Shown here one piece after another: positions 9,564 to 20,821 of a stretch of DNA of 64,000 nucleotides. The notes under the pieces are model-generated. The model made no database searches. It was not told where the DNA came from and saw only the letters and a list, made by a program, of their open reading frames with translations. The position numbers and the translations under genes are program-made. Each line of letters opens with the position of its first letter. Position 1 is the first letter of the stretch. Source of the stretch: a bacterium (GTDB lineage Bacteria; Bacillota; Bacilli; Lactobacillales; Streptococcaceae); the NCBI GenBank assembly GCA_905221145.1, contig CAJNCA010000009.1:1-64000 (forward strand), in the 5' to 3' direction.

Positions 9564-12098
9564 TTATAATTTTTGTTTTAACTCGACCAAGACATTCATA
9601 GCCTGCATAGGTGTCATGTTGTATATATCTAGTTTAGCTAATTCTGCTAGGATAGGATGGTCTTCTGACGTATCAAAGAGTGAAATTTGTTCAGTGACAG
9701 CACTCGTTTGTCTCATGGGAGCAGGACTCTCTGTGCCCTGACTCTCCAGTTGGGTCAAAATCTTATCCGCCCTTGCTAGGAGGTCTACTGGCAAACCAGC
9801 AATCTTAGCAACATGAATACCGTAGGATTTGTCAGCTGGGCCTGGTTCAATCTTATGAAGGAAGGTGACTTGTCCATCCTGCTCCAAGGTTGCCACATGG
9901 ACATTGACCAAATGTTCCAAACTAGACTCTAGACTGGTCAATTCATGGTAGTGGGTCGCAAATAAGGTCTTGGCTCCGATATGCTCATGGATGTATTCAA
10001 TGATGGACTGGGCAAGAGCCATCCCGTCATAAGTAGCAGTTCCCCGACCTAACTCATCAAAAAGAATCAAAGAATTCTTGGTCGCATGCGAAATGGCATT
10101 ATTGGCCTCCATCATCTCCACCATAAAGGTTGATTGACCTGAAACCAAATCATCTGCTGCTCCGATACGGGTAAAGATAGCATCAAAAATCGGTAAATGG
10201 GCACTTTCTGCTGGCACATAAGAACCCAGCTGGGCCATAACCGCCGTCATGGCTAATTGACGCATGTAGGTTGACTTCCCACTCATGTTTGGCCCTGTAA
10301 TCAGTTGAATACTGGTATCTTCTGCCATCTGAATCGTATTGGGAATATAGGTCTGAGCCCCCATAACCTTTTCAACGACAGCATGGCGCCCTTTCTGTAT
10401 ATCAATCTGTGAATCGTCTCCGAACTCTGGTCTAATCAAATGCTGGGTTTCAGCTACAACTGCCAAGCTTTGCAAAACATCAACCGTCGCAATTCCTTGA
10501 GCTAGAGCCTGCAAACGCTGGATGTACTTGCTGACCTCTTCACGAATACGCATAAAGATTTCGTACTCTAGGTTGGCTGACTTCTCACGCGCCTCCAGCA
10601 TATCGCCCTCGATACGAGCTAATTCCTCAGTTCCAAAACGTTCCGAGTTTTTCAGCGTTGCCTTACGGAAAAAGTGGGCTGGCACATTCCCCAGTTGCGA
10701 ATTAGTAACATGGAAATAGTAACCGTCCTTTTTATTGTAGTCAATCTTGAGCGTGCTGATGCCAGAGTTTTCTCGCTCCTTAGCCTCAATCTCAGCAATC
10801 CAGCTAGTCCCTTCTCTGAGAACGCGGCGGTACTTGTCTAAGGTCTCATCAAATCCCGTACGGATAATGCCACCATCCGTAATCACATGAGGAGCTTCAG
10901 GAGCAATCGCTGCGCTAATCAAGCTCTCCAACTCAGGGATTCCATCTAATTGTTCGATAAGATAAGCCAGAGCAGGTTGCTCCATCCCTTCTAAAATCGC
11001 ACGAATCCGTGGCACACTGGACAAGGTAGTCGCCAGCTGCAAGAGGTCCTTGGGATTGGTCTTGCCAAAAGAAACCCGACTAGCCAAGCGTTCGATATCA
11101 TAAACACCTTTGAGACTATCCGTTAAATCACTGCGCTCAAAGAAGTAATCAAGAAAGACCTGCACCACTTCTTGACGCTGAACAATTCGCTCCTTATCAA
11201 TCAGGGGACGATGAATCCAAGAACGCAAGAGACGCATACCCATAGCTGTTTTGGTTTCATCCAAAAGCCAGAAGAGACTGCCTTGCTTCTTGCCTGAACG
11301 GGCATTCTCAACCAAATCCAGACTAGCCTTGGTCGCATAATCCATCTGCAAAAAATCTTTGATTTCATAGCGGATAACAGGCTTGAGGTGGTTCAATTCC
11401 CGCATCTGGGTTCGATGGACATACTGAAGCAGCTTACTAGAGGCTGCTTGCTCCACCGCTGCTAATCGTGAATCCAGTAAATGAAGGTCCTCAAAGCCTT
11501 CTTTTTCATAGGAAAGCACTAGATTCATCTGGCGACTTAGAATCTGTTCTTCTGCATCAGACAAATCATAACCCAGCACCACTTCTCGAGCCTTGAGATT
11601 ACGAATTTCCCCACAAACCAGCGTGAAATCCAATAGACCTGTCACATAAAAGTCACCAGTCACCAAATCCATATAAGCTAGCCCAAACTGACTACCATCA
11701 CGATCTACGGCAACCAAGAAATTGTTCTGACTGTCCGGCTTAGTGCTATCGACTACTGTCCCGGGTGTAATGACCTGAACAACCTCTCGTTTAACAACCC
11801 CAACCGCTTGCTTAGGATCTTCCATCTGCTCTGCAATAGCTACCTTATAACCCTGCTCAATCAACACATCGATATACTGTTGGGCAGAATGATAAGGAAC
11901 CCCCGCCATAGGAATCGGATTGTCCGCATTCTTGTTGCGACTCGTTAAGGAAATTTCCAGAATCTGCGCAGCATTGACCGCATCCTCATAAAACAATTCA
12001 TAAAAATCACCCATCCGAAAGAGCAAAAAAGCATCTGGATATTGCTTTTTAATATCCACATACTGTTGCATGCCGGGTGATAGCTTTTCTGTCGCCAT
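9564..12098 (-). CDS. mutS: DNA mismatch repair protein MutS (HexA)
   Basis: 844 residues from ATG 12098 (AAGGAGATACGGAAA upstream); the frame is open upstream without a ribosome site. It recognises mismatches and starts repair; in pneumococcus the orthologue HexA also corrects heteroduplexes after transformation. The mismatch-binding domain carries the Phe-x-Glu signature in [10 protein letters not shown] (GDFYE, about residues 33-37). The C-terminal ATPase has Walker [10 protein letters not shown] near residue 600 and [13 protein letters not shown]. It ends in a short acidic and helical tail. It lies 50 bp downstream of argR, probably co-transcribed. Confidence 0.97.
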   Translation of the reverse strand: MATEKLSPGMQQYVDIKKQYPDAFLLFRMGDFYELFYEDAVNAAQILEISLTSRNKNADNPIPMAGVPYHSAQQYIDVLIEQGYKVAIAEQMEDPKQAVGVVKREVVQVITPGTVVDSTKPDSQNNFLVAVDRDGSQFGLAYMDLVTGDFYVTGLLDFTLVCGEIRNLKAREVVLGYDLSDAEEQILSRQMNLVLSYEKEGFEDLHLLDSRLAAVEQAASSKLLQYVHRTQMRELNHLKPVIRYEIKDFLQMDYATKASLDLVENARSGKKQGSLFWLLDETKTAMGMRLLRSWIHRPLIDKERIVQRQEVVQVFLDYFFERSDLTDSLKGVYDIERLASRVSFGKTNPKDLLQLATTLSSVPRIRAILEGMEQPALAYLIEQLDGIPELESLISAAIAPEAPHVITDGGIIRTGFDETLDKYRRVLREGTSWIAEIEAKERENSGISTLKIDYNKKDGYYFHVTNSQLGNVPAHFFRKATLKNSERFGTEELARIEGDMLEAREKSANLEYEIFMRIREEVSKYIQRLQALAQGIATVDVLQSLAVVAETQHLIRPEFGDDSQIDIQKGRHAVVEKVMGAQTYIPNTIQMAEDTSIQLITGPNMSGKSTYMRQLAMTAVMAQLGSYVPAESAHLPIFDAIFTRIGAADDLVSGQSTFMVEMMEANNAISHATKNSLILFDELGRGTATYDGMALAQSIIEYIHEHIGAKTLFATHYHELTSLESSLEHLVNVHVATLEQDGQVTFLHKIEPGPADKSYGIHVAKIAGLPVDLLARADKILTQLESQGTESPAPMRQTSAVTEQISLFDTSEDHPILAELAKLDIYNMTPMQAMNVLVELKQKL

Positions 12099-12148
12099 TT
12101 TCCGTATCTCCTTGTCAAAAATAAGTCTTGAGAGCAACTCCCAAGACC

Positions 12149-12595
12149 TTACTTATCTTTCATCAAATCTAGCAAACGATCTTCCATGAGTTTGGCAACG
12201 TGCTGGTCTCGACAAATGACCAATAAGGTATTGGCACCAGCAACTGTTCCTAAAATCCATTCATCCTTGTTTGCATCTACAATATTTGCCAAAACAGAGG
12301 CTTCTCCCAGTTTGGTATGAAGCACCAAGGTAAACTCTGCTCTTGCAACACCTTCTAAATGATGAGACAAAAATTCCACCAAATCAATCTTTTCTGTCTC
12401 ATTTGCTAGTACATAATACACCATATCATTTTTCTTGACCTTGGTCAAGCCGATTTCGCGCAAATCACGAGACAGGGTTGTCTGCGTCACAAAGACATTG
12501 TGCGCCTCCAACCGATCTTGAATTTCTTTTTGTGTACTTAATTTCTCCTCAGTAATCATTTTTTTTATTAACTGATGACGATCTCTTTTTCTCAT
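12149..12595 (-). CDS. argR: Arginine repressor ArgR family
   Basis: 148 residues. N-terminal winged helix with [11 protein letters not shown] at about 42-52 and C-terminal arginine-binding/hexamer domain with [13 protein letters not shown] near 113-125. It binds ARG boxes and responds to arginine. It is divergent from argS, with AT-rich ARG-box-like sequence between them, so it may control argS and itself. Streptococci carry several ArgR paralogues, so which one this is cannot be settled here. Confidence 0.9.
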   Translation of the reverse strand: MRKRDRHQLIKKMITEEKLSTQKEIQDRLEAHNVFVTQTTLSRDLREIGLTKVKKNDMVYYVLANETEKIDLVEFLSHHLEGVARAEFTLVLHTKLGEASVLANIVDANKDEWILGTVAGANTLLVICRDQHVAKLMEDRLLDLMKDK

Positions 12596-12605
12596 AAAAT
12601 CCTCT

Positions 12606-12666
12606 TATATGCATATTTATAACTAATTTTATAACTATATTATACCAAAAAAATAGGAGATTTCAA
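12606..12666 (-). promoter_or_regulatory. argR promoter with ARG-box-like sites
   Basis: TTGAAA (12661-12666), 16-bp spacer, TATAAT (12639-12644) with TGG extension. Overlapping and downstream are AT-rich half sites (TATGCATATTTATA and TTATAACTATATTA) resembling the ARG box, consistent with autoregulation. Confidence 0.6.
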
Positions 12667-12693
12667 AAATTTTTTCTTCTTTCTTTAAAATTG

Positions 12694-12702
12694 TGATAAA
12701 AT
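12694..12702 (+). promoter_or_regulatory. argS extended -10
   Basis: TG-A-TAAAAT at 12694-12702, 28 bp before the argS ATG. The -35 region is weak (TTCTTC). Confidence 0.5.
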
Positions 12703-12730
12703 AGTAGAAAAGTCCAAAAAGGAGCTCTTA

Positions 12731-14422
12731 ATGAATACAAAAGAATTGATTGCTAGCGAGTTGGCTAGCATCATTGATAGCCTGGACCAAGAGGCTATTT
12801 TAAATTTACTGGAAACCCCTAAAAACTCAGAGATGGGAGACATCGCTTTCCCTGCTTTTTCTCTTGCAAAAGTCGAGCGTAAAGCACCACAAATGATTGC
12901 GGCTGAACTGGCTGAAAAGATTAACAGTCAAGCCTTTGAAAAGGTTGTCGCAACAGGACCTTACGTTAACTTTTTCCTTGATAAATCTGCCATTTCTGCT
13001 CAAGTATTGCAAGCTGTTATCACTGAAAAAGAACACTATGCTGACCAACATATTGGCAAACAAGAAAATGTTGTTATCGATATGTCTAGTCCCAATATCG
13101 CTAAACCATTTTCTATCGGTCACCTGCGTTCAACTGTTATCGGAGATAGCTTGTCACATATTTTCCAAAAAATCGGTTATCAAACGGTCAAGGTTAATCA
13201 TTTGGGAGACTGGGGTAAGCAGTTTGGGATGCTGATTGTAGCCTACAAAAAATGGGGTAACGAAGAAGCTGTAAAAGCTCATCCAATCGATGAACTTCTT
13301 AAACTCTATGTCCGCATCAATGCTGAAGCTGAAAATGACCCTAGCTTGGATGAAGAAGCACGCGAATGGTTCCGTAAACTTGAAAATGGAGATGAGGAAG
13401 CTCTCGCTCTTTGGCAATGGTTCCGTGATGAAAGTTTGGTGGAATTTAACCGCCTTTACAATGAACTGAAGGTTGAATTTGACAGCTACAACGGAGAAGC
13501 CTTCTACAATGATAAGATGGATGCAGTTGTAGACATTCTTTCTGAAAAAGGCCTTCTTGTTGAGTCAGAAGGTGCCCAAGTTGTGAATCTTGAGAAATAT
13601 GGAATTGAACATCCAGCCCTTATAAAGAAATCTGATGGTGCAACTCTCTATATCACACGTGACTTGGCTGCAGCCCTTTACCGTAAAAACGAATACCAAT
13701 TTGCTAAATCTATCTACGTCGTTGGTCAAGAGCAATCTGCCCACTTTAAACAACTCAAAGCTGTCTTGCAAGAAATGGGCTACGATTGGAGTGAAGATAT
13801 TACTCACGTTCCTTTTGGTTTGGTTACAAAAGAAGGAAAAAAACTCTCTACTCGTAAAGGGAATGTCATCTTACTAGAGCCTACAGTTGCAGAGGCTGTT
13901 AGCCGTGCCAAAGCACAAATCGAGGCTAAAAATCCTGAACTTGAAAATAAAGACCAGGTAGCCCATGCTGTTGGGGTTGGAGCCATTAAATTCTATGACC
14001 TCAAGACTGACCGTACAAACGGATATGACTTCGACCTGGAAGCTATGGTATCCTTCGAGGGTGAAACTGGACCTTATGTTCAATATGCCTACGCTCGTAT
14101 CCAATCTATCTTACGCAAAGCTGATTTCAAACCAGAAACAGCTAGCAACTATAGCTTGAATGATGCTGAAAGCTGGGAAATCATCAAACTCATCCAAGAC
14201 TTCCCACGTATTATCAATCGTGCGGCGGATAACTTTGAACCTTCTATCATTGCTAAATTTGCGATTAGCTTGGCTCAAGCCTTCAACAAATACTATGCAC
14301 ATACCCGTATCTTGGATGAAAGTTCAGAACGCGACAGCCGTCTGGCCCTCAGCTACGCAACTGCAGTTGTTCTCAAAGAAGCTCTTCGCTTGCTCGGAGT
14401 AGAAGCGCCAGAGAAGATGTGA
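12731..14422 (+). CDS. argS: Arginyl-tRNA synthetase
   Basis: 563 residues, class I synthetase, charges tRNA-Arg. N-terminal additional domain, then the catalytic domain with FSIGHLRST (HIGH motif, near 129) and KKLSTRKGN (KMSKS-type, near 375), and a C-terminal DALR anticodon-binding domain ending in [18 protein letters not shown] ribosome site. It is divergently arranged with argR. A 446-bp tract of repeated hairpins follows it. Confidence 0.97.
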   Translation: MNTKELIASELASIIDSLDQEAILNLLETPKNSEMGDIAFPAFSLAKVERKAPQMIAAELAEKINSQAFEKVVATGPYVNFFLDKSAISAQVLQAVITEKEHYADQHIGKQENVVIDMSSPNIAKPFSIGHLRSTVIGDSLSHIFQKIGYQTVKVNHLGDWGKQFGMLIVAYKKWGNEEAVKAHPIDELLKLYVRINAEAENDPSLDEEAREWFRKLENGDEEALALWQWFRDESLVEFNRLYNELKVEFDSYNGEAFYNDKMDAVVDILSEKGLLVESEGAQVVNLEKYGIEHPALIKKSDGATLYITRDLAAALYRKNEYQFAKSIYVVGQEQSAHFKQLKAVLQEMGYDWSEDITHVPFGLVTKEGKKLSTRKGNVILLEPTVAEAVSRAKAQIEAKNPELENKDQVAHAVGVGAIKFYDLKTDRTNGYDFDLEAMVSFEGETGPYVQYAYARIQSILRKADFKPETASNYSLNDAESWEIIKLIQDFPRIINRAADNFEPSIIAKFAISLAQAFNKYYAHTRILDESSERDSRLALSYATAVVLKEALRLLGVEAPEKM

Positions 14423-14429
14423 TTCAGTA

Positions 14430-14462
14430 CTAACAATTGGAACTAAAGTTCCTAATTGTTAG
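14430..14462 (+). terminator. Long hairpin after argS
   Basis: CTAACAATT-GGAACT-AA-AGTTCC-T-AATTGTTAG, a 15-bp stem with one bulge, 7 bp past the argS stop. No T-run follows, so a processing or stabilising structure is as likely as termination. Confidence 0.45.
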
Positions 14463-14483
14463 ACGCTAGCCACTTATATGCGG

Positions 14484-14840
14484 ACTAGCTAACTGCTTCA
14501 CTAGTCATAGCCCCTAAATATAATCGATTTAGGAGCCATGACGTCGTAATCAGAGACACTTGTCTAAACGCTTTACTAATTCACCTAACCAAATAATATC
14601 GATTTGGTTAGGCTCATGTCGTAATCTTTTAATCACTTTATTGTAAAGTAGTCTAAGTAACGAATGCCAAATCCTATCAGGTACTTGGCTAGGCGCTTCA
14701 CTAGTTTTAGGACATAAATATGATCGATTTATGTTTCTTTACGTCGTAACCAGAGACACTTGCCTAAACGCCTCACTAAATTGATCAATCAAATCTATTA
14801 ATTGGCTTAGGCGTTTCACTAATTCAATCTACTCACTACT
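14484..14840 (+). repeat. Hairpin-containing imperfect repeat array
   Basis: No open frame. Two ~70-bp units (14513-14581 and 14713-14782) each consist of a hairpin with loop ATAATCG/ATGATCG, then ACGTCGTAA-C/T-CAGAGACACTTG, then CTAAACGC(T/C)T(T/C)ACTAA. A third, diverged unit has an 11-bp hairpin (14584-14612) and CATGTCGTAATC. The tail motif resembling CTAGGCGCTTCACTAGTT occurs about five times (near 14484, 14570, 14687, 14761 and 14804). I do not recognise it as BOX, RUP or SPRITE. Confidence 0.6.
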
Positions 14841-14868
14841 ATTTCTTTATCATACAGGGAGATTTTCT

Positions 14869-15114
14869 ATGAGCCAATATGCTTATATCCTCGTTGTAAT
14901 TAGCTTGGTGTTCCTTTTTCTGCTTAATAAGTATGAAAAGGAAAGACTTCAAAGACTCTACCAAGAACAACTGTTGAAGGATGAAACATTTATGGCTGAC
15001 ATCAAAGAGAAAATTCAAACGACTGAAAATATCAATGATGTCATTGCTTACATCAATAAAACTTATCATCTAGGAATGTTGCTATCAAAAGACATTACAG
15101 ATCAATTGAAATAA
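14869..15114 (+). CDS. Small membrane-anchored protein, unknown
   Basis: 81 residues, GGGAG ribosome site 8 nt upstream. One N-terminal membrane helix (about residues 5-20, IVVISLVFLFLL-type) followed by a charged, probably coiled-coil cytoplasmic or extracellular tail rich in Lys/Glu. No family recognised. A strong terminator follows. It lies alone between the repeat array and gpsA. Confidence 0.75.
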   Translation: MSQYAYILVVISLVFLFLLNKYEKERLQRLYQEQLLKDETFMADIKEKIQTTENINDVIAYINKTYHLGMLLSKDITDQLK

Positions 15115-15139
15115 ACCGAGCTATTCTTTAAGTAATATC

Positions 15140-15180
15140 AAAACCGAGACTAAGAGTTTTATACTTAGGCTCGGTTTTTG
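15140..15180 (+). terminator. Intrinsic terminator
   Basis: AAAACCGAG-a-CTAAG / CTTAG-g-CTCGGTTTTT with a 9-nt loop and T-run, 25 bp after the small membrane protein gene. Confidence 0.9.
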
Positions 15181-15283
15181 TATATTTTTCAAGCAACAAA
15201 GCTACCACTCCCCCAGCAATGCAAGTGCAAAATCCCCTAGAATGTGATAAAATAAAAGAGAGAACTCTATCAAGGAGAAAAAC

Positions 15284-16300
15284 ATGAAAAAACAAACCGT
15301 CGCCGTCTTGGGGCCTGGTTCTTGGGGAACTGCCCTTTCACAAGTCTTAAATGACAATGGACACGAGGTACGTATTTGGGGAAACCTTCCCGAACAAATC
15401 AATGAAATTAATACACACCATACTAATACACACTACTTTAAAGATGTCGTTCTAGATGAGAAAATCATTGCCTACACTGACTTAGCAGAAACACTGAAAG
15501 ATGTGGATGCGATTTTGTTTGTTGTCCCAACAAAAGTGACACGACTTGTTGCCCAACAAGTTGCAAAAAACTTAGACCATAAGGCTATCATCATGCACGC
15601 ATCAAAGGGATTAGAACCCGATAGCCATAAACGATTATCAACCATCCTTGAAGAAGAAATTCCTGAACATCTCCGCAGTGATATCGTCGTTGTTTCAGGG
15701 CCTAGCCATGCAGAAGAGACCATTGTGCGTGACCTGACTTTAATCACTGCTGCTTCTAAAGACTTACAAACAGCTCAATACGTTCAGGAACTCTTTAGCA
15801 ATCACTACTTCCGACTTTATACCAATACGGATGTTATTGGAGTTGAAACTGCTGGTGCTCTTAAAAATATTATTGCTGTCGGTGCCGGAGCTTTACATGG
15901 TCTGGGATTTGGTGACAATGCCAAGGCGGCCATTATCGCTCGAGGCTTGGCAGAAATTACCCGTCTAGGGGTAGCACTTGGAGCTAGTCCATTGACCTAT
16001 AGCGGCTTATCTGGTGTTGGGGACTTGATCGTAACGGGAACCTCCATCCACTCTCGTAACTGGAGAGCTGGCGATGCCCTTGGTCGTGGAGAATCCCTAG
16101 CTGATATCGAAGCCAATATGGGCATGGTAATCGAAGGAATTTCAACGACCCGAGCAGCCTATGAACTAGCGCAAGAACTTGGAGTTTATATGCCGATTAC
16201 ACAAGCCATTTACCAAGTTATCTACCACGGAACCAATATCAAAGATGCCATTTGTGACATCATGAACAATGAATTTAAAGCAGAGAATGAGTGGTCTTAA
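15284..16300 (+). CDS. gpsA: Glycerol-3-phosphate dehydrogenase [NAD(P)+]
   Basis: 338 residues. It reduces dihydroxyacetone phosphate to sn-glycerol-3-phosphate for phospholipid and lipoteichoic acid synthesis. N-terminal Rossmann domain with GPGSWGTAL at 10-18; the catalytic lysine lies in the GALKNI helix near 190-195; C-terminal all-helical domain. Ribosome site AAGGAG; an extended -10 TG-A-TAAAAT lies at 15245-15253. It is 21 bp upstream of galU and probably in the same transcript. Confidence 0.97.
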   Translation: MKKQTVAVLGPGSWGTALSQVLNDNGHEVRIWGNLPEQINEINTHHTNTHYFKDVVLDEKIIAYTDLAETLKDVDAILFVVPTKVTRLVAQQVAKNLDHKAIIMHASKGLEPDSHKRLSTILEEEIPEHLRSDIVVVSGPSHAEETIVRDLTLITAASKDLQTAQYVQELFSNHYFRLYTNTDVIGVETAGALKNIIAVGAGALHGLGFGDNAKAAIIARGLAEITRLGVALGASPLTYSGLSGVGDLIVTGTSIHSRNWRAGDALGRGESLADIEANMGMVIEGISTTRAAYELAQELGVYMPITQAIYQVIYHGTNIKDAICDIMNNEFKAENEWS

Positions 16301-16321
16301 CCCTCTAGAGAAAGGATTCTT

Positions 16322-17221
16322 ATGACTTCAAAAGTTAGAAAAGCAGTCATCCCTGCCGCTGGACTCGGGACTCGTTTCTTACCAGCCACCAAGGCACTTG
16401 CTAAAGAAATGTTGCCAATTGTAGACAAACCAACTATCCAATTTATCGTAGAAGAAGCTCTTAAATCAGGTATCGAAGATATTCTAGTTGTCACTGGTAA
16501 GTCAAAACGTTCTATTGAAGACCACTTTGACTCAAACTTCGAATTGGAATATAACCTCAAAGAAAAGGGCAAACACGACTTGCTAAAATTGGTAGACGAA
16601 ACAACTGGTATTCGCCTTCACTTTATTCGCCAAAGCCATCCTCGCGGCCTTGGAGATGCTGTCTTACAAGCAAAAGCTTTTGTCGGAAATGAGCCCTTCG
16701 TTGTCATGCTTGGTGACGATCTGATGGATATCACGGATGACCACGCTATTCCTTTGACAAAACAACTGATAAATGATTACGATACGACTCACGCATCCAC
16801 AATTGCTGTTATGCATGTACCATATGAGGATGTTTCATCATATGGAGTTATCGCTCCACAAGGCGAAGTAATCAATGGCCTTTATAGCGTTGAAACTTTC
16901 GTTGAAAAACCAGCTCCCGAAGATGCTCCAAGTGATTTGGCCATTATCGGTCGCTATCTTCTGACACCTGAAATCTTTCAAATCTTAGAACACCAAAAAC
17001 CTGGTGCTGGAAATGAAATCCAACTTACAGATGCAATCGATACGCTTAATAAAACACAACGTGTTTTCGCTCGTGAATTTAAAGGGGCCCGTTATGATGT
17101 AGGAAATAAGTTTGGCTTTATGAAAACATCTATTGACTACGCCCTCAACCACCCACAAGTCAAAGATGAATTGAAAGATTATCTCATCCAACTTGGAAAA
17201 AAATTGGCTGAGAAGGAATAA
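16322..17221 (+). CDS. galU: UTP-glucose-1-phosphate uridylyltransferase
   Basis: 299 residues, nucleotidyltransferase fold. It makes UDP-glucose, a precursor for capsule, glycolipids and galactose metabolism. N-terminal [17 protein letters not shown] carries the G-x-G-T-R-x(6)-K signature with the substrate lysine. RLGD-type metal site is MLGDDLMD near 130. Second gene after gpsA. Its TAA stop overlaps the first base of a BOX element. Confidence 0.97.
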   Translation: MTSKVRKAVIPAAGLGTRFLPATKALAKEMLPIVDKPTIQFIVEEALKSGIEDILVVTGKSKRSIEDHFDSNFELEYNLKEKGKHDLLKLVDETTGIRLHFIRQSHPRGLGDAVLQAKAFVGNEPFVVMLGDDLMDITDDHAIPLTKQLINDYDTTHASTIAVMHVPYEDVSSYGVIAPQGEVINGLYSVETFVEKPAPEDAPSDLAIIGRYLLTPEIFQILEHQKPGAGNEIQLTDAIDTLNKTQRVFAREFKGARYDVGNKFGFMKTSIDYALNHPQVKDELKDYLIQLGKKLAEKE

Positions 17222-17416
17222 TACTCTTCGAAAATCTCTTCAAACAGCGTCAGCGTCGCCTTGCCGTAGGTATGGTTACTGACTTCGTCAGTTCTATCCA
17301 CAACCTCAAAACAGTGTTTTGAGCTGACTTCGTCAGTTCTATCTACAACCTCAAAGCAGTGCTTTGAGCAACCTGCGGCTAGCTTCCTAGTTTGCACTTT
17401 GTTTTTCATTGAGTAT
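17221..17416 (+). repeat. BOX element (A-B-B-C)
   Basis: Begins ATACTCTTCGAAAATC and ends with the inverted form ...CATTGAGTAT. boxA (17221 to about 17275) holds the complement of the well-known BOXA1R primer site. Two boxB copies carry CTGACTTCGTCAGTTCTAT, and boxC follows. 196 bp. It starts on the last base of the galU stop codon. Confidence 0.92.
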
Positions 17417-17421
17417 AAGAT

Positions 17422-17458
17422 AAAAAAGATAAGGTTCAAAAAATGCCTTATCTTTTTT
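17422..17458. terminator. Bidirectional terminator
   Basis: AAAAAAGATAAGG / CCTTATCTTTTTT, 13-bp perfect stem, between convergent galU and the rhomboid gene. Confidence 0.9.
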
Positions 17459-17485
17459 CATTACATAAATTTTCTTCCAGACTCG

Positions 17486-18163
17486 TCAAAACCCCATTCC
17501 CTTGTAGAAAAGCAAAACTGAGAGTCCTACGAACAACACTAATGCTACCAGTCTCTGACTAGCGCTATACATCCGTCTTTCTCCTCGAACTGGAAAGATA
17601 ATTGCTAGAAATGCTCCACCAACTGCACCACCGATATGGCCTGCTAGGCTGATTCCTGGAATCAGAACACTTCCAATAATGTTAACCACAAAAAGTGTCA
17701 GATAAGATTGCCCTAGCTGTTGGATATAAGGATTACGCGTTGCATAGCGAAGAATGATAATCGCAGCAAATAGCCCATAAAGAGAGGTAGAGGCTCCTGC
17801 TGCTAAGGATTTGGGACTAAATACAAAAACAAAGAGATTGCCCATCATTCCTGATAAAAGATAGAGAAAGAAAAACTTCTTAGATCCGAAAATTTCCTCT
17901 ACTTGCCTACCAAGATAATAGAGTGAAAGCATATTGACAATGAAATGCTCCCACCCAATATGAACAAAAATAGCCGAAAAGAGACGCCAAATCTGTTCAG
18001 GAAAGAGGCGAATGGCAGGCCCGTACATAGCTCCAAATCGAAATAGGGTATCTGCCCTATCAAAGTTTCCACCTGTGGTCACCAACATTAGTAGAAATAC
18101 CAAAGTCGTCACTAATAGGAAGAAACTCGTCACAGGATAACGTCTGTCAAAGATTTCCTTCAT
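17486..18163 (-). CDS. Rhomboid family intramembrane serine protease
   Basis: 225 residues from ATG 18163 (AGGAGG upstream); it overlaps the end of the upstream cyclo-ligase gene by 17 bp. About six or seven membrane helices. The catalytic dyad would be S125 in AAGASTSLYG and H176 in LAGHIGGAVGG. The usual GASG is GAST here, so the last Gly of the serine motif is replaced. WR in IWRLFSAIFVH is the conserved L1-loop motif. It cleaves membrane protein substrates, unknown in this case. Last gene of the dapH-deacetylase-cyclo-ligase-rhomboid run. Confidence 0.9.
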   Translation of the reverse strand: MKEIFDRRYPVTSFFLLVTTLVFLLMLVTTGGNFDRADTLFRFGAMYGPAIRLFPEQIWRLFSAIFVHIGWEHFIVNMLSLYYLGRQVEEIFGSKKFFFLYLLSGMMGNLFVFVFSPKSLAAGASTSLYGLFAAIIILRYATRNPYIQQLGQSYLTLFVVNIIGSVLIPGISLAGHIGGAVGGAFLAIIFPVRGERRMYSASQRLVALVLFVGLSVLLFYKGMGF

Positions 18164-18686
18164 CAACCAAAACCTCCTGAACAGGAATATCATGATTTTC
18201 AGGCATGAATTGCTGAACTTGACAAGGATAGATTGTACTCATACTATGACCAGTAAAATGTTCAAGATAGCGATCATAATAGCCTCCACCGTATCCAATC
18301 CGATATCCTTCCGTCGTAAAAGCCAAGCCAGGAACATGAATCAAATCAATCTGAGAGGCATCCGCCACCTCCAACTCTCCTTGTGGTTCCAATAAGCCAA
18401 AGGAAGTTTTGACCAGTTGTTGCGGATCATAGACCACAAAGTCCATGCGCCCCTTGGAATAAGTTTTAGGTATCAGAACCTTCTTGCCATCCTTCAGCGC
18501 CTGCTCAGTCAGTTCCTGCGTTTGAAACTCATGAGGAAAAGAGAGATAGGTTGCGATGATCTTGGCTTCTTGGTAGAAGGGATGTTTCAAAAATTGATCC
18601 GTTAAAGCTTGATCCATAGCCTTTTTTTGCTCTCGAGGGATAGCCTTCATTTCTTGCAAGACTTGCTTGCGTAATTCCGATTTCAT
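18147..18686 (-). CDS. 5-formyltetrahydrofolate cyclo-ligase
   Basis: 179 residues from ATG 18686; a TTG two codons earlier is also in frame. It converts 5-formyl-THF plus ATP to 5,10-methenyl-THF, recycling the inhibitory folate. The conserved C-terminal RIGYGGGYYDRYL loop (phosphate and folate binding) and the N-terminal basic KSELRKQ helix are present. 11 bp downstream of the deacetylase gene. Confidence 0.92.
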   Translation of the reverse strand: MKSELRKQVLQEMKAIPREQKKAMDQALTDQFLKHPFYQEAKIIATYLSFPHEFQTQELTEQALKDGKKVLIPKTYSKGRMDFVVYDPQQLVKTSFGLLEPQGELEVADASQIDLIHVPGLAFTTEGYRIGYGGGYYDRYLEHFTGHSMSTIYPCQVQQFMPENHDIPVQEVLVDEGNL

Positions 18687-18697
18687 AGACAAGCCCT

Positions 18698-19828
18698 CTA
18701 CTCTGTTGCCTTCTTTTTCAGGAAACTAGAGACCGCATCCACCCCAATTGCTAGAGCCTCTTCCTTAGGAGTCATCTGAGGGTGATGAAGGGCGTAGGGA
18801 CTATCAATACCAAGCCAAAACATAACGCCATCTACCTTCGAAAGGAGATAACCAAAGTCCTCACCTGTCATAGCAGGTTCGATATCAATTAACTCAATTC
18901 CCTCTTTCTCTTCAAAGAAATCCATCAGTTCACGCGCCAAGTCTGGATTGTTCTCAACAGGCAAGTAGCCCCCTTGTTTGAGTTCCACTTCGACTTCCAT
19001 ATCAAAGGCAGCTGCAACGCCTTCTGCAACTGTTTTGACCCTCTTTTGCACCAAGAGGCTCATGTCCTGTGTCAAGGCACGAATGGTTCCATGCAAAAAG
19101 GCTGTGTCTGTGATGACATTGTTGGTTGTTCCAGCTTGGAAAACTCCAAAGGTCACCACCGCTCCCTCGATTGGGTTGACATTGCGGCTGACAACTGACT
19201 GCACCTGGGTCACAAAGTAACTAGCCGCCACCAAGGCGTCATTGGCTTCATGAGGAAAAGCTGCGTGTCCTCCTTTGCCTTTGAAACGGATCTTCACCTC
19301 GCAAGTCCCTGCAAAGAGTGTATGAGTATTAGTCGCAATCTGGCCGACTTTCAAATCTGGACGGACATGGAGGCCATAAAACTGGTCTGGCAACCAGTCT
19401 CCAAAAGCGCCATCCTCATACATGAGCATGCCACCAGCTTCATTTTCTTCAGCAGGTTGAAACAGAAAGAGCAGATTGTTCTTTGGTTGCTCCTCAAGGG
19501 CTCGCTCAAGACAGCCCAAAGCAATAGTCATGTGGAAATCATGGCCACAAGCATGCATGCGACCTTGATGTTGAGAAGCGAAAGGAAGGTTTGTTTGTTC
19601 GACGATAGGAAGGCCATCAATGTCTGTTCGCCAACCAATGGTCCGCTCTGGCTGACTTCCCTGCAAATAAACCAAAATACCTGTCCGCCAAGTACGAACT
19701 TGGACAAAATCCTTGCCCGCAGTCAATTTCTCAATCACATCTAGCAAATAAGCCTGTGTTTTGAACTCCTCCAAGCCAATCTCTGGAATCTGGTGCAAAT
19801 CTCGTCTAGTCTGAATCAAATCTAACAT
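18698..19828 (-). CDS. N-acetyldiaminopimelate deacetylase (M20 family)
   Basis: 376 residues, M20D amidohydrolase. HACGHDFH (near 95-102) provides metal ligands and EENEAGG (near 130) the catalytic glutamate. Next to dapH, its likely job is removal of the acetyl group from N-acetyl-LL-diaminopimelate in the acetylase branch of lysine/DAP synthesis. Orthologues are often labelled hippurate hydrolase. GGAGG ribosome site. A hairpin at 19854-19879 separates it from dapH. Confidence 0.9.
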   Translation of the reverse strand: MLDLIQTRRDLHQIPEIGLEEFKTQAYLLDVIEKLTAGKDFVQVRTWRTGILVYLQGSQPERTIGWRTDIDGLPIVEQTNLPFASQHQGRMHACGHDFHMTIALGCLERALEEQPKNNLLFLFQPAEENEAGGMLMYEDGAFGDWLPDQFYGLHVRPDLKVGQIATNTHTLFAGTCEVKIRFKGKGGHAAFPHEANDALVAASYFVTQVQSVVSRNVNPIEGAVVTFGVFQAGTTNNVITDTAFLHGTIRALTQDMSLLVQKRVKTVAEGVAAAFDMEVEVELKQGGYLPVENNPDLARELMDFFEEKEGIELIDIEPAMTGEDFGYLLSKVDGVMFWLGIDSPYALHHPQMTPKEEALAIGVDAVSSFLKKKATE

Positions 19829-19853
19829 CTATCTATCCTCCTATATAGCAGAA

Positions 19854-19879
19854 AGAGGCTGGAAAAGAGTTCCGCCTCT
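19854..19879 (-). terminator. Intercistronic hairpin
   Basis: AGAGGC-GGAA / TTCC-a-GCCTCT followed by a short T-rich tract, between dapH and the deacetylase gene. Probably a partial terminator or mRNA-stabilising structure. Confidence 0.45.
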
Positions 19880-19894
19880 ATTTTTCATTTACAA

Positions 19895-20593
19895 TCACAA
19901 GGTACGAAGCGCATCTTCTAGCGCTGTTTTTTGTTGAGTTTGGGCATCAATCTCTTTGATAATGCGAGCTGGAACACCTGCTACTACCACATTTTCTGGG
20001 ACATCTTGGGTAACAATAGCTCCTGCTGCGACAACTGAACCACTACCGATTTGGACTCCTTCGATAACCACTGCATTGGCACCGATAAGAACATTATCTC
20101 CAACGCGGACTGGTTCAGCGCTAGCTGGCTCAATCACACCTGCCAAAACCGCACCTGCACCAACGTGGCTGTTTTTCCCAACGATGGCACGGCCACCAAG
20201 GATAGCACCCATATCAATCATAGTTCCTGCACCGATTTCAGCACCGATATTGATAACTGCTCCCATCATGATAACAGCATTGTCACCAATTTCAACCTGA
20301 TCACGGATAATCGCACCTGGCTCAATACGAGCGTTGATAGCACGTTTATCTAGCAAAGGAACTGCAGAATTGCGAGCATCTTGCTCAACAACATAGTCTT
20401 GATTTTCTACCAAACCATCGAGAAGCGGAGCCACATTCTTCCAGTCTCCAAATAGGACATTCCCTAGTTTGACAACAGAGCTAGGTACAGTAGTTGCAAG
20501 CTCTCCCTCAAAGGTTACTTTCACACTGGTTTTCTTTTCAGCATTGGCGATAAATTGGATAATTTCTTGTGCGTTCATTTTTGTAGCAGTCAT
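19895..20593 (-). CDS. dapH: Tetrahydrodipicolinate N-acetyltransferase
   Basis: 232 residues. N-terminal alpha/beta domain (about 1-80), then a left-handed beta-helix of hexapeptide repeats (about 85-200; e.g. IGDNAV, IGAGTM, VGKNSH, IGSGSV), as in DapH. It acetylates tetrahydrodipicolinate using acetyl-CoA, the first step of the acetylase DAP route. AGGAGG ribosome site. Its 190-nt leader contains a terminator directly before the ribosome site (see findings). Confidence 0.95.
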   Translation of the reverse strand: MTATKMNAQEIIQFIANAEKKTSVKVTFEGELATTVPSSVVKLGNVLFGDWKNVAPLLDGLVENQDYVVEQDARNSAVPLLDKRAINARIEPGAIIRDQVEIGDNAVIMMGAVINIGAEIGAGTMIDMGAILGGRAIVGKNSHVGAGAVLAGVIEPASAEPVRVGDNVLIGANAVVIEGVQIGSGSVVAAGAIVTQDVPENVVVAGVPARIIKEIDAQTQQKTALEDALRTL

Positions 20594-20792
20594 AGGCGCC
20601 TCCTAGTTCATTTTAATGATACCTATTCTACCAAAAAAGGCCTCAAATTTGAAGCCTTTTTGTTTGTTTTTAGGTATGATTTTTAGGGATGTGAGATAAA
20701 ACGTGCTGTCGGTAAAAGCAAGCCCCTACCGATACAACCTAAAAACACTCTTCACAACTATCTCCCCGTGTTTTATTGACTATTCTAGTATA
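20594..20792 (-). promoter_or_regulatory. dapH structured leader (candidate attenuator)
   Basis: Extended -10 TGC-TATACT at 20787-20795 (weak -35). The leader then contains complementary segments: GAGATA with TATCTC, and CGGTA with TACCG around GGGGCTTGC. The terminator at 20633-20662 follows, about 40 nt before the dapH start. I do not recognise a lysine riboswitch or T-box consensus in it. Confidence 0.5.
20633..20662 (-). terminator. Terminator in the dapH leader
   Basis: AAAAAGGC-TCAAATTTGA-GCCTTTTT, near-perfect hairpin with T-runs on both sides. It may end transcripts from the upstream EamA gene, attenuate dapH, or both. Confidence 0.85.
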
Positions 20793-20821
20793 GCACACTT
20801 TTAGAATTAAGAAAAGACTTT